Notes: generated by a model from the sequence alone, not told the origin. 64,000 bases of DNA from Paenibacillus sp. KS-LC4 (GCF_036894955.1 NZ_CP145905.1:4606501-4670500); one strand, 5' to 3'. Counted from the first letter of the stretch, positions 44,401 to 53,679 are shown. Translations and numbers: made by a program.

Positions 44401-47076
44401 AGTAGGCTGCTTGGAATTATTATAGTTTAAATAGTCCGTAACCGTTTTATCCTGACGGACAACCGCTGGCGTAGCGGGATCGCGATAGCTACCAAGCTGC
44501 GTTGTACGTAGGAGTGTGCCATCTGCGTTATACTCATAAGCTATTTCTGTCTTCGTTAAGCCATCCGCAGCCGTTTGCTTCTGCGAACTAATTTGATGAT
44601 AGGGTCCACCATAAGCCGTATCCGTCTTGTTCCCATATGGATCTTCTTGGAAAATCACATATCCAAAAGCATCATATTCCGTGCGATACAGCGTTGCATA
44701 TTTATCCAGATTGGCTGGCAAAGTGCGATCGTTACCCGACCACAAAAACTTATCTATATCTGACTTATTATCATTACCAAATACTTTGGTTAAATACGGT
44801 TTATTTTTTCCTGGATCATATTGATAAGCTTGCATCTCTTGAAAAGAGACACCATATGCTGTCCCATCCTCAGTGAAGTACAAAGAATTACTATATCCAC
44901 CTAACCCGTTTGTCTCAGAGATTGGTACGAATAACCCTTTTCCTATTGGCCGATAAACGTAACTTTGACTTTCTCTATATTCTAATAAATCCAAAGAAAT
45001 GCTCTCTTTTACTTCTGGACGGCGGAAGTTATTACTGTTCTTCAATCGTGTGTTTTCTACAATTCCACCTGTTTTAGGTGTTGTCCATATTTCCTGTGCT
45101 ACTCCTGCATTAATAGAGACATTTTGCGTAAGCAGCTTTTGCTCCCCAGCTTGATTGGTGTATCGATAAAGCACCTTTGTAACCGGGTGATATCCAATAT
45201 AGGTGAGGTTCCACGGATCCAGATACAATCGCATCGTTCCTCTTCTTTCTTCTCTTTTATAACCATTCAATTCATCAAACCAATCCCAATTGTACAGTCT
45301 ATAATTAAATGTGACTTCTAACCCACTAGCATCAGTAACTTTATTTAATAACAAATAGTTAATTTCACCATGAACCTTTCTATCGCGATCCACAATTAGA
45401 CTTGATTCTGCTCCATTTAAGTAATCCAAAACAGGCTGACCATTTTGTGTTAAATACGAATAATCGTCTTCAAAGTTAAAGTCTGCTCGGGTCGTAAGAT
45501 CAGGAGTGATATACGAGTATGTTTTTAACGTTTTGCTCGCTAAAACGTCAACTACACTATTGAGATTAAAATATAAAATACTTCTTGGTTGCTCATCATT
45601 TTTATATTGATCTAAACTTCCAAATACATATGTTCTAGCTTGCATAATAGGATTATCTGAACTGATATTATATTCTACTTTATGGGTCACATTCCCCTGT
45701 GGATCTGTTACCGTAAACCCTTGAATGCCAAATGGTTGAACAATATACGGACCATCTGTTTGAATTTTCCGGCCAATGGAATCGGTAATAATGATTCGAT
45801 TAGCCGATCGCTGATAGTCATAAGTAATTTGATCACCCAAACGATTGCTTTTGGATAATATTTGGCCATCACTGTTAAATGAATAGGTGATTTTATCATC
45901 CACAACTAAACTGTATCCCGTTCCGTTATAGAAATAAGTAACATTACTATATGGATGATTGTAGGGCGTTTTAATATTATCTCTGAATTCATAAGACGAA
46001 CCATCGTCTAAATCAAATGTTATGGTATCTGTTGAAGAATAAGATGCACGATTATAGTAATTATAGCTGCCACTCGTTGATGTTGCCCCGATTGTAGCAC
46101 GAATACTTCCCTCTGTCATTTTTGGAATGTTCAGAGACCATCCTGTCGCAATAAAACCTAAATCGTCACCGTAGCCATAATCATAATAACTTGGATAAGG
46201 AAAATTACCTAAACAGTCAGGCTTTTCATCTCCAAACCATGAATTATCTGGATGACATCCAGGAAAGCCTATGTCACCATCTAAACTTGGTTGCATTATT
46301 TTTGCACTCATTGAACTATAACTTCTAACCAAAGTGAAATCCAAACCGTTCCTACCCGGTAAATATAAATCAACATCTTTTTGATTGGCTGTTTTATAAA
46401 TCGGATCTACGTTACCATCCGTGTTAGCTTTATATTGAAAATCACTATTTTTTTCAGTAAAACGATAGCTATTTCCCACACTTGCAGTCGATACTTTTCC
46501 GCTTACCTTAGCTTGAGCAATGCCGGTATAAGTAGACTCTGTTACACTCTCGTTCGGTTCTACCAGATTGCCCTCTAGGTCAATTGTGGTCACTTCCACA
46601 GGAGTATTTTGTAAGGCTAGCACTTCCTCACGATTGTGATCAAAATCATATTGCTGCATCGTTAAGGGAGTAAGTTCTCTGAGTAAAATTCGCTGTTCCT
46701 CTGTCAGCTTTTTAATTAGTACTGGACGCTCTTTTCCAGTCCAATCTAATACTTCAAAAAACTGCTCTGTCTCTAGCAGAGGTGTTAACTCCGAATAGAA
46801 ATACACCGCGAGTTTCTTCATATCCAGCGAATACTGCTGGGTAATAATCTCTACTTGCTCCTCTGAAAAGATACCCCATTTTTTCTCATATACCGACTCA
46901 TCGACAGACAATTCTCCATCTACTAGTGGATTTATTCCGGGGACGTATACAGATTCTTCTACAGTGGAACCTGTTTTATTCGTTTCCAGATTAGCATAAG
47001 CGATGGAATTCCCCATATCTGAGAATATAGATAGTAATAAACTAATGACTAACAGATAACTTATGACCTTCTTCAA
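41440..47076 (-). CDS. WapA/RHS-type secreted polymorphic toxin
   Basis: About 1878 residues from a TTG at 47076 (GAGGAG 10 nt upstream; an upstream TTG at 47085 is too close). Signal peptide LKKVISYLLVISLLLSIF. Region ~200-300 has the RHS N-plug (DLYLPGRNGLDFTLVRSYSS). Dozens of YD repeats fill ~380-1590. The RHS core end is LYYLRARYYDPSIGRF ... DPTG at ~1600-1660. The C-terminal ~220 residues are the effector: a hydrophobic middle (GEAAGWFAGGLAFGIESVEY) and GHGGRHLEGSGLKMNDVNMV ... NAYGKGDNTINVGSYI, a HGxRH pattern found in nuclease-like toxins, activity unproven. Likely exported, wall-linked and used in contact-dependent competition. Confidence 0.9.
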   Translation of the reverse strand: MKKVISYLLVISLLLSIFSDMGNSIAYANLETNKTGSTVEESVYVPGINPLVDGELSVDESVYEKKWGIFSEEQVEIITQQYSLDMKKLAVYFYSELTPLLETEQFFEVLDWTGKERPVLIKKLTEEQRILLRELTPLTMQQYDFDHNREEVLALQNTPVEVTTIDLEGNLVEPNESVTESTYTGIAQAKVSGKVSTASVGNSYRFTEKNSDFQYKANTDGNVDPIYKTANQKDVDLYLPGRNGLDFTLVRSYSSMSAKIMQPSLDGDIGFPGCHPDNSWFGDEKPDCLGNFPYPSYYDYGYGDDLGFIATGWSLNIPKMTEGSIRATIGATSTSGSYNYYNRASYSSTDTITFDLDDGSSYEFRDNIKTPYNHPYSNVTYFYNGTGYSLVVDDKITYSFNSDGQILSKSNRLGDQITYDYQRSANRIIITDSIGRKIQTDGPYIVQPFGIQGFTVTDPQGNVTHKVEYNISSDNPIMQARTYVFGSLDQYKNDEQPRSILYFNLNSVVDVLASKTLKTYSYITPDLTTRADFNFEDDYSYLTQNGQPVLDYLNGAESSLIVDRDRKVHGEINYLLLNKVTDASGLEVTFNYRLYNWDWFDELNGYKREERRGTMRLYLDPWNLTYIGYHPVTKVLYRYTNQAGEQKLLTQNVSINAGVAQEIWTTPKTGGIVENTRLKNSNNFRRPEVKESISLDLLEYRESQSYVYRPIGKGLFVPISETNGLGGYSNSLYFTEDGTAYGVSFQEMQAYQYDPGKNKPYLTKVFGNDNKSDIDKFLWSGNDRTLPANLDKYATLYRTEYDAFGYVIFQEDPYGNKTDTAYGGPYHQISSQKQTAADGLTKTEIAYEYNADGTLLRTTQLGSYRDPATPAVVRQDKTVTDYLNYNNSKQPTRIRTTSSGSQYDQQPTETIVDMQYDTSNLHVIKETTNVTLGKGKTPTPLVVLYEYDNKDQIKKQTFPDGSTVTYSYDSSGRMASESYTPSAANPGAVRTTSYTYNDAQRLVVQTKADGEKVNTYYTPYGDIEKQEQIVGNTSREIVVNKTNLTGKLLKSTLPFGFREKEVKYLYDNNGQIRRVTDPIGQVTNYYFSNSMTKLDGSSYYLQNTTKVVGPDGRETWNYQDRLGRVIKQVEKAGAKTRTVLNTYTPLGALSQTRVIADGVTQTTQYGYDTAGNLIYLKDNNNQVNRYVYNSMGQLIATYTNDKLQKQSEYNEVGWQLTKTNAEGKKESFQYTNTGLLDTRTDEMNQKHQYSYTPYDEVSRLSVKDSAGTEIYWEQYSYDSATRLPTTSTTKEGESLGYQYDSWKRLGSQTVAGRQYKLEYDKFDRMVSLNYPDNEKLRYTYDALDRLLSVTSPNIGSITYNYEIGQNEYVKSWKYPLGVSHQRKTNAFGELISYQTFAGDGSNWLETFGYDGFSNITSINRNGSTQVFSYDALNRIKEENTAQGQRTYTYDERGNRLTMSGNSPDLKEETTTYTYNALNMLKTYSSSTGKQASYTYYGDGLRATKKVDGKTTRYVYLNGHIIEELDGNGKVKARNVWGDELLYRYDYESAKGGYYSYNGHGDVVRITNDSGIAINSYDYDIWGNILSQTEGMSNPFKYTGEVYDEESGLYYLRARYYDPSIGRFINEDTYEGEIKNPLSLNLYTYVHNNPLIYADPTGHWCESANGKWKHSGACSDLSSTYSDDMDNDRNWTLYNGKGGYEYHYSVEDRYLRWKSGDQSAFNNASASVQEKLWTMAKSDWTWGEAAGWFAGGLAFGIESVEYATVATGYIVYRWTAGNKNSSPSYEAPKGGGGVTATIKARGTTVTFGHGGRHLEGSGLKMNDVNMVIANDISFQSITKGQFYKGQVQINGVTITYNAYGKGDNTINVGSYIIGQSTRK

Positions 47077-47106
47077 GTTGAGCAATCTCCTCTATTTTTA
47101 AATTTA

Positions 47107-47417
47107 TCACTTTACTTCTACTGAACCATTCGTAATTCTAACTCTATTGTCTGAACCATCATAGGCATATACATGTGTAATATAGCTGCCCTTCTCATAA
47201 TGATGTTCACTGAACGGAATCCATACCTCCCATGTTCCCTGTCCCCCTCATGCCAGAATAAATCATCTTGTCCATTCTGACTGGTCCACGTTGGAAACAA
47301 TACCTTTCTCACCTTATCTCCTACTCCATCCACATAGACCTCATAACCCCCTTCTGTTAGGCTAATTTTATCTAGAATTCGGAAAGTCGTTTCTTTGACT
47401 GTTGTAATACTGCTCAT
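47107..47417 (-). pseudogene. GBS-Bsp-like repeat protein, frameshifted
   Basis: From ATG at 47417 (AAAGGAAC upstream) the frame reads MSSITTVKETTFRILDKISL, GGYEVYVDGVGDKVRKVLFP, TWTSQNGQDDLFWHEG, the GBS-Bsp-like domain. At a G5 run (47243-47247) the frame breaks; with six G it continues GQGTWEVWIPFSEHHYEKGS, YITHVYAYDGSDNRVRITNG to a TGA at 47109-47107. About 104 residues if repaired. It sits between a YD-repeat gene and the RHS gene. Confidence 0.7.
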
Positions 47418-47424
47418 TAATTGT

Positions 47425-47446
47425 TCCTTTATCAATTGATAAAGGA
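47425..47446. repeat. Perfect palindrome CCTTTATCAATTGATAAAGG
   Basis: 20-bp perfect palindrome immediately upstream of the GBS-Bsp-like gene and overlapping its ribosome site. In RNA it could form a small hairpin masking that site, or be a protein-binding site. Confidence 0.5.
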
Positions 47447-47471
47447 GTTAATTAAGGAACTTAACCTTAGC

Positions 47472-49079
47472 CTACATAGACAAGTAAGCAATAACCGGAT
47501 CCCATATTGTACCGTCATTTGAGATATCTCCATTCTGATTAAGCCTGAAATAGATGGAGTCTCCTTGAGTGACTTCCAGCTCTTTAATAACTAAGGCTCC
47601 CTTGCTATCATTACCCTCGATACGTTTCCAACCTGAGTCTGGCCAAATTTGCGTGTTGTTTTTCAAAATTTTAGCATTCACACCGTCTCCTATAAGGTTT
47701 ATAGGGTGTTTTTTCACATTGCTTTTGATTCTAATCGTTCCTGTTTTTGGAGCTACCCACTTGAAGACCGTGTCATTAGTATGTGGGTGAATCCAGTCTT
47801 TAGTAATTAAACTCCAAACGTGATCTCCCTTCCATCTGGATAACGTGCTATCCCATACCATATTTTTATAGGCTGATCCATCCCATGTTTGATAATACCA
47901 ATTATGTTTGCCCTGTTCTGATCCATATGCGGCTGAAGCTTTTTCTACATACGTAATTTTAGGATTAACGATAGTAGCATCGGAAACCAAATTTCCATAT
48001 TTATTTAAAATAAAATAGATCTGTTCGTCTTTATTAACCTGTACGTCTAAATTTAAATTTTTTCCAATCCCATCATTGCCTTCGAGATGAACCCAGCCTG
48101 ATTGGGGCCATATTTGCGTGTCATTTTTCATAATTTTAAAATTGATTCCATCCCCTTCAAGGTTAATGGGATGTTTTCTTATATTTCCTGAAATGTGTAT
48201 AATGCCAGTTTGTGGAGCCTTCCATTTGAGAGCAGCGTCGTTTACATGGGGATGCATCCATTCTTGCGATATAATTTCCCAACGGTTATCTCCCCTCCAC
48301 AAGGAAGCCGCTGTGTCCCAACCCATATCTTTATAACCATCTGCAGTGGCAATCTGATATGACCAGTTATTTTCACCTTGTTTGGAACTGAATCCTTCTG
48401 ATGCTTTCTCTACATACTTGATTGTTGGCTTCCATACCGTACCATCGTAATTTAGATTTCCATTTTTATTTAATATAAATGAAACATTATCCCCTGCTAC
48501 TACGTTCATATCCAGATTTAAATCAATGCCTGTTGCATCATCCCCAGCAAGATGCTTCCACCCTGTTGTTGGCCATATTTGAATATTATTTTTTAGCACT
48601 TTAAGATTGATACCGTCGCCAAGCAAATTAATTTGGTGCTTCTTGATTCTTCCACCTATATGTATCGCACCGCTTTGAGGTGCTTGCCAAGTAAATGCGA
48701 TATCATTCACACCTGGATGAATCCAATCTTCCCCAATAATTTCCCAAGCGGTCTTGCCCTCCCATCTCGAAAGACTGTAGTTCCAAGTCATATCCTCCAA
48801 GCTTGTTCCATTCCAAGTCTGATAATACCAATCGTCTAGTCCCTGCTCTTTGGTAAATGCATAGTCTAAATTTCTGCCTGTGTATTCCTTTAAAATTAGA
48901 TTCCCGTTCTGATCGTAGACATAATCTACTTTTTCACCATTGTCTTTCACTTCAGAAATAAGTCTTCCATTGCTATCATAAAGATAGGAAGTGCTAGCAT
49001 AAGCTAGATTAGTAACCGTCATTAACACTAAAACAATACACAAAATTTTTAAGTAAATACGTGATGCTCCTGAATTCAT
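47472..49079 (-). CDS. Secreted protein: YD repeats plus three tandem ~155-residue domains
   Basis: 535 residues. Signal peptide IYLKILCIVLVLMTVTNLAYA; two YD repeats (YLYDSNGRLISEVKDNGEKV and DYVYDQNGNLILKEYTG); then three homologous units starting near residues 74, 230 and 386. Each has WYYQTWNG/DG, a WIHPGVNDIAF.W.AP.SG segment, KH.INL.GDGIN.K and QIWP..GW. The beta-rich pattern suggests a carbohydrate- or wall-binding module; family not recognised. First gene of a probable operon with the GBS-Bsp-like gene, RHS and immunity gene, since no other promoter gap exists before RHS. Confidence 0.72.
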   Translation of the reverse strand: MNSGASRIYLKILCIVLVLMTVTNLAYASTSYLYDSNGRLISEVKDNGEKVDYVYDQNGNLILKEYTGRNLDYAFTKEQGLDDWYYQTWNGTSLEDMTWNYSLSRWEGKTAWEIIGEDWIHPGVNDIAFTWQAPQSGAIHIGGRIKKHQINLLGDGINLKVLKNNIQIWPTTGWKHLAGDDATGIDLNLDMNVVAGDNVSFILNKNGNLNYDGTVWKPTIKYVEKASEGFSSKQGENNWSYQIATADGYKDMGWDTAASLWRGDNRWEIISQEWMHPHVNDAALKWKAPQTGIIHISGNIRKHPINLEGDGINFKIMKNDTQIWPQSGWVHLEGNDGIGKNLNLDVQVNKDEQIYFILNKYGNLVSDATIVNPKITYVEKASAAYGSEQGKHNWYYQTWDGSAYKNMVWDSTLSRWKGDHVWSLITKDWIHPHTNDTVFKWVAPKTGTIRIKSNVKKHPINLIGDGVNAKILKNNTQIWPDSGWKRIEGNDSKGALVIKELEVTQGDSIYFRLNQNGDISNDGTIWDPVIAYLSM

Positions 49080-49772
49080 TCCTAATCCCCACCATTTATA
49101 TTTCTATATAAATCATCATTTTGAACTAGCTATAATAAAACGCTGCTTTATCCACATAAAAAATTCCCGCAGCATCTGCTTCATTGGCTCTTAGTAGGTA
49201 AGCATTTACTCCTCCAATTAGGATAATCTCGAAAAAAGCAATAATTATATAACGTGAAACCTATTAAGTGGCATATATGACTTCCCCTCCCCAAAAAGAC
49301 CCAGTGATAAATATATCATGGTTATAACCTTCTATTCATCAGGAGATTTTGTCGAATTATGTATTTAGATGTCGATTTTTAATGAGAATTAATTATTCTT
49401 GCTCAACGAAACAAAATCTTCTATCTTTTTCATCTTATTTCTACAAAATCAGCTTAGTTTTTATTGAAGATTTAACCCCTTTGATATTGTAGGCAAAGTT
49501 CTAATAGTGTTATTACGATAAATATAGTAATAAAAGATATTAGGGAGTATTGTCATTGAATGGTCGAAGATCCGGAAATATGACGAACGTTACTAACTGC
49601 CGTTCGCATTACACGGTAAAATTTCAACCTGCACCCCCAAGCAGCACGGGGTTAGTTTCGAATTCATAGGTAGATTTAACTATGCTTGGAATAGAATATC
49701 TGTTACATTATATTAGTATTTTCCTTGCGTTTAATACATGCATAGCAAATAAATGAATATGGAGGTTTTTTG
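49080..49772. other. Divergent intergenic region
   Basis: About 690 nt between two divergent secreted-protein genes, very A/T-rich. On the minus strand 49128-49217 encodes a short open piece (NAYLLRANEADAAGIFYVDK) ending in a stop, which may be the remnant of another secreted-protein gene. Promoters for both flanking genes must lie here but no clear box pair was chosen. Confidence 0.4.
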
Positions 49773-51194
49773 GTGATTATTAAGATATGGCGGAATTCAG
49801 GTAAGCTCGGAACAATTAGACGATTAATCTTAGCACTAGGTATACTTTTTACTATGAGTTCAACTTATGGCGCGGATAAAATAAGTGCCGCGAATGCTGC
49901 AGCAGGCTACATGCCCTGGACCTGGAATTCCAGCGCAAGAATACTTGAGGACAACGGCAATATGTGGTTTGCCGATGTAAACGGAGATGGCAAGGCTGAT
50001 CTGATCACTAAGGGTGAGACAGGGGCAGCGAATGCAGGTTTTGTATATGTAGCATTAAGTAATGGAACTGGCTATCCAGCATGGACATGGCATTCCGGGA
50101 AACGGATGATTGATGATAATAGTACGATCTGGTTTGCCGATGTAAACGGAGATGGCAAGGCTGATCTGATTTCTAAAGGACAGGCTGGAGCATTAAATGC
50201 AGGTTATATATATGTATCTCTTAGTAACGGAAAAGGATATTCGGGCTGGACCTGGCATTCGAGTGCAAGAATACTTGAGGACAATAGTAAGCTGTGGTTC
50301 GACGATGTCAATGGAGATGGGAAATCAGATTTAATCTCCAAAGGTGAAGCCGGAGCATGGAATGCAGGCTTTGTATATGTGGCACTTAGCAACGGAACTG
50401 GTTACCCAGCATGGACATGGAATTCGGGAAAAAGAATGATTGATGATAACAGTACCATGTGGCTTGCAGATGTAAATGGTGATAAGAAGGCCGATCTGCT
50501 TACCAAAGGTCAAGCGGGGGCTGCGAATGCAGGTTTTGTGTATGTTTCCTTAAGCACAGGAAGCAGCTACCCGTCTTGGACCTGGGACTCAGGTAGACGA
50601 ATGATTGATGATAACAGCAGTATGTGGTTTGCCGACATAAATGGAGATAGGAAATCAGATTTGGTCTCCAAAGGACAAACTGGTGCCGCGAATTCTGGCC
50701 AAGTATATGTTAGTTTAAGTAATGGAACCGGCTATCCATGGTGGACCTGGGATTCAGGCTCCAAAATGTTTGATAATAACAGCGGTATCGCTTTTGCAGA
50801 TGTGGATGGGGATGGGAAGACAGATTTACTGGGTGTAGGCGAAGCCGGAGCAATTAATGACGGTTGGGTATATTTTTCATTAAGTACCGGAACAGGCTTT
50901 GAACCATGGACCTGGAATTCAGGCCGTAAAATTGTTAATGATACCTCAAGCTTATGGTTGGCAGATGTTAACGGGGATGGGAAGAGTGACATAATAACTA
51001 AAGGAGCGGCACCGGGCCCAACAGCAGGTTTTGTCTTTGTTGCATTAAGTACCTATCTTGATCTGACAAAAACCCAGTACGAGTACAATGCTGCGGGGCA
51101 GCTCAAGACAATAACGTATCCCGACGGGACAAAAATCTACTATGAATATGACAATAATGGGAATTTAATTAGCAGAAAAAAAATAACCACTTAA
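49773..51194 (+). CDS. Secreted VCBS/FG-GAP repeat protein ending in YD repeats
   Basis: 473 residues from a GTG at 49773 (GGAGG 7 nt upstream). Signal-like LGTIRRLILALGILFTMSSTYG (shown in part). Seven repeats of about 57 residues, each with a calcium-binding loop such as WFADVNGDGKADLI, alternating with WTWHSGKRMIDDNS and GFVYVALSNGTGYP. The last ~40 residues are two YD repeats (QYEYNAAGQLKTITYPDGTK, YYEYDNNGNLISRK). This VCBS-plus-YD order occurs in RHS/Tc-B-type proteins; here the RHS part is cut to two repeats. Divergent from the other short YD gene. Confidence 0.82.
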   Translation: MIIKIWRNSGKLGTIRRLILALGILFTMSSTYGADKISAANAAAGYMPWTWNSSARILEDNGNMWFADVNGDGKADLITKGETGAANAGFVYVALSNGTGYPAWTWHSGKRMIDDNSTIWFADVNGDGKADLISKGQAGALNAGYIYVSLSNGKGYSGWTWHSSARILEDNSKLWFDDVNGDGKSDLISKGEAGAWNAGFVYVALSNGTGYPAWTWNSGKRMIDDNSTMWLADVNGDKKADLLTKGQAGAANAGFVYVSLSTGSSYPSWTWDSGRRMIDDNSSMWFADINGDRKSDLVSKGQTGAANSGQVYVSLSNGTGYPWWTWDSGSKMFDNNSGIAFADVDGDGKTDLLGVGEAGAINDGWVYFSLSTGTGFEPWTWNSGRKIVNDTSSLWLADVNGDGKSDIITKGAAPGPTAGFVFVALSTYLDLTKTQYEYNAAGQLKTITYPDGTKIYYEYDNNGNLISRKKITT

Positions 51195-51205
51195 ACGTAA
51201 GAAGC

Positions 51206-51243
51206 CGAAAAAGCTCATGGATTGAATTCCAAGAGCTTTTTTA
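51206..51243 (+). terminator. Terminator after VCBS gene
   Basis: AAAAGCTC (51209-51216) / GAGCTTTT (51233-51240) followed by TT and preceded by A-rich sequence. Confidence 0.75.
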
Positions 51244-51392
51244 GTATGCCCAGCATGATCATCTCGAAGGTGAAAGTCACGAGCGAGGACGCCAAGCGCC
51301 TACCGTTGAAGACTCTCTGGACATAATGAGTGTCTAAAATTCAATCCAGATTTTTTTATTACTTAAAACAACTAATAAACCTATATAGGTGA

Positions 51393-52714
51393 TTGGGTGG
51401 ATTCATAAGAAAAATGTCTCTTTATGGTACTCCTGTTGAAGTCAATTACAGAGCGATGGTTAATTCCTTGATCATCCGAATCGTTGAACGTATTCCAACG
51501 ATTAAGGATTTAATAAAATGGCTTCAGCATGACCTCCTTTTCCGCCTAGATTGTGGCTTTATGATTTCTGTATCTATTCCTTCTGCATCGTCGTATTCCC
51601 GATTGGTGTGCAAGATTAGCCAGAGTCATGCCTTGGAGGAAATCCAAACACAGTTGATGAACCAGGCGATGGTGGAAGGATTCATCACCGACGATACGGT
51701 TGCCCTTGATGAAACACATATTGAAGCCCGCGATCAGGCAGCAGCAAGGCAGGAGAAAGAAAAGTCTGAGCCTAAAAAGCGCGGTCGTAAACCAAAATTC
51801 GAACGTGAGGTCTGGCTCAAACAAAAACAAGAAGAAGAGAAACAAAAACCAATCTTCAAGAAAGAAATCGCAGCACAGCTTAGAGAGACGTTTCATGTGC
51901 TAAGGGATGAAATGCCTCTTGACCCGCAGTGGGAATTAAGAAAAATAGTGATGGTAAAAATGTCTTCTAGTATGGCTATAAAGGTCATCTTGCCGTTGGA
52001 ACGAAGAGTCAATATATCCTTGGAGACCTGTTATCATCTGGGAACTTGAATGATGGAAAAGCAGCGATTCCCCTCCTAAAAGGGCTTGCTTTGCAGTATC
52101 CAACTTTCCATTTTAACTATGCAACTAGGGATGCTGGCTGCGATTATGAGCCCATTTATAAGCAAGTTCTCGAAGCGAAGGCTCATGCCATTATCGCCTA
52201 TAACTGTCGTTGAGATTCCGAACTTGTCGGGTTTGACGAATACTTCGCTCCTACCTGTGTGTGAGAGCATTCTTATCGTTACGACAGCTACGATAAAAAA
52301 TATGAAACACTCAAATACGTTCGACCAAAAGAATATGAGAGCTGTCCGTTAGCGCAAGATGCCCTTTGTCAGAAGGTTTACAAGATGAAGATCATGACCG
52401 ATCTTAGAAAGTATACCTCTCCGGCTCGAGGCTCCAGCCGTTGGAAAGAAATCGCTAAAAAACGATCTGCAGTCGAAAGGATTAATGCATACCTAAAAGA
52501 ATTCTTCCGGTTGAACAATGTGAGACATCGAACAGGTCAAAAAGCGAAAGCACATTTCAACTTGGCAACACTGGTTTATAATTGCACAAAGTTAGCATGT
52601 GACCGTCTAAGTCGCCAATTACACAACAAGCAGCCTAATTTTCAAAACGAAAATGCTCAAATTCGGTTCGTCTACGATTCTGTAACTAAGTATTATGAAA
52701 TTGATTCACATTAG
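51393..52714 (+). pseudogene. Decayed DDE transposase (IS1182/IS5-like)
   Basis: Pieces of one transposase in different frames. 51393-51990: YGTPVEVNYRAMVNSLIIRI, FITDDTVALDETHIEARDQA, KKRGRKPKFEREVWLKQKQE. Then about 51950-52210 in another frame with GNLNDGKAAIPLLKG and NYATRDAGCDYEPIYKQVLE, including a nonsense codon in VF-stop-YGYKGH. Finally 52385-52714: SSRWKEIAKKRSAVERINAY, FFRLNNVRHRTGQKAKAHFN. At least two frameshifts and one stop; the N-terminus is also missing. Inactive. It ends where a lipoprotein-like gene is truncated, so that gene was probably the insertion target. Confidence 0.8.
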
Positions 52715-52976
52715 GATTAATTATAAAATCATCGCTTGAAACAAACGTTTTTTTATAAAATGGGTTATCAAGTTTTCTTTGATCGAACTGCGAGTATTTA
52801 ATGGAATAGACCACTCGTTTACCCAGTATGCTCTTAATATCGTTTTCATCATAAATACTAACTGTCCCCCATTTAATATCCTCTTTTATTATCCAAGTAC
52901 CAAAAAATAAATGTTCTAATGACTCAGTACTATCGTTATAGTTTAGCGTTGGTGAAGCTTTTTCTTCGAAATTTGC
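52715..52976 (-). pseudogene. Lipoprotein-like gene fragment truncated by the IS
   Basis: Open minus-strand frame ANFEEKASPTLNYNDSTESL, EHLFFGTWIIKEDIKWGTVS, IYDENDIKSILGKRVVYSIK, YSQFDQRKLDNPFYKKTFVS, SDDFIINPN. The pattern G-T-W-x-I ... I-x-G-K-x-V-x-Y-S ... NP-F-Y resembles secreted Bacillota proteins of unknown function. It lacks a start (TAA at 52979-52977) and runs into the IS end. Confidence 0.5.
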
Positions 52977-53094
52977 TTATATTCATACTTGTATCAGGTT
53001 GTGGAGTAAAAAAAATGAATTGTATTTTTTCTCATTATATAGATTCCAACTTAGCCATAGCTAGCCCCTCAATTATAAAAATTCAATTCTATAA

Positions 53095-53625
53095 TTAGCT
53101 CATAACTTCATATGAGAATAACTCGACATAATAGCCGCAACGTTCACCTCTTCCTTCCATACATGCTAATAACTCTTTCAACGTTTTTTGGGGGCTGCCT
53201 ATTTTTTGATTCAATTCATTCACCGTTTCCTCCCACGTTCGTTCCATCCTCATATTATATAAAGGATCAACTTTACAATCGGATGGCAAATAAATAGCAG
53301 GACCAAATCTTTTGCCAAAACGGCTTAAATCCTTACGCAGTCGATTTTGCAGCCGTTCATCCTCTAAGAGTGTGTGCCAACCTATCATGATGTCAAAAAT
53401 AAAGAAATGCTCTCCTAGTTCGATATCAAATCCATGCACATTTAGAAATTCAAGTTGACCAGAAATACTCATACATTCAGGGGAGTGAGTATCCTTTTTA
53501 TTATAGGCCCATTTCCATACTTCTTGAGCATTTGATGTATCTAGCATTATCTCAGTGAGCTTTTTGCATGCAAGCCCCAAGTCAGATCCTTGATTTTGAA
53601 AAATTGCTGTGAATGTTGATCCCAT
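53095..53625 (-). CDS. Hypothetical protein, 176 residues
   Basis: No family recognised. Begins MGSTFTAIFQNQGSDLGLAC, aromatic-rich middle (HFFIFDIMIGWHTLLEDERL), basic LRKDLSRFGKRFGPAIYLPS and helical C-terminus. Soluble. GGGGGA precedes the ATG. Its neighbours are toxin-immunity remnants, so an immunity role is possible. Confidence 0.6.
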   Translation of the reverse strand: MGSTFTAIFQNQGSDLGLACKKLTEIMLDTSNAQEVWKWAYNKKDTHSPECMSISGQLEFLNVHGFDIELGEHFFIFDIMIGWHTLLEDERLQNRLRKDLSRFGKRFGPAIYLPSDCKVDPLYNMRMERTWEETVNELNQKIGSPQKTLKELLACMEGRGERCGYYVELFSYEVMS

Positions 53626-53679
53626 ATATCCCCCTTGAGTGTTTCTAAACTCATATTTGACTGATTAAATAACTAAAAA

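Noticed and set aside
43000..46900. Many open frames on the plus strand inside the RHS gene
   Set aside because: They are antisense frames in repetitive YD-coding sequence, without ribosome sites or family resemblance.
47472..49079. CRISPR or simple DNA repeat array
   Set aside because: The periodicity is protein-level (three ~155-residue and, in the neighbouring gene, seven ~57-residue units), not short identical DNA repeats with spacers.
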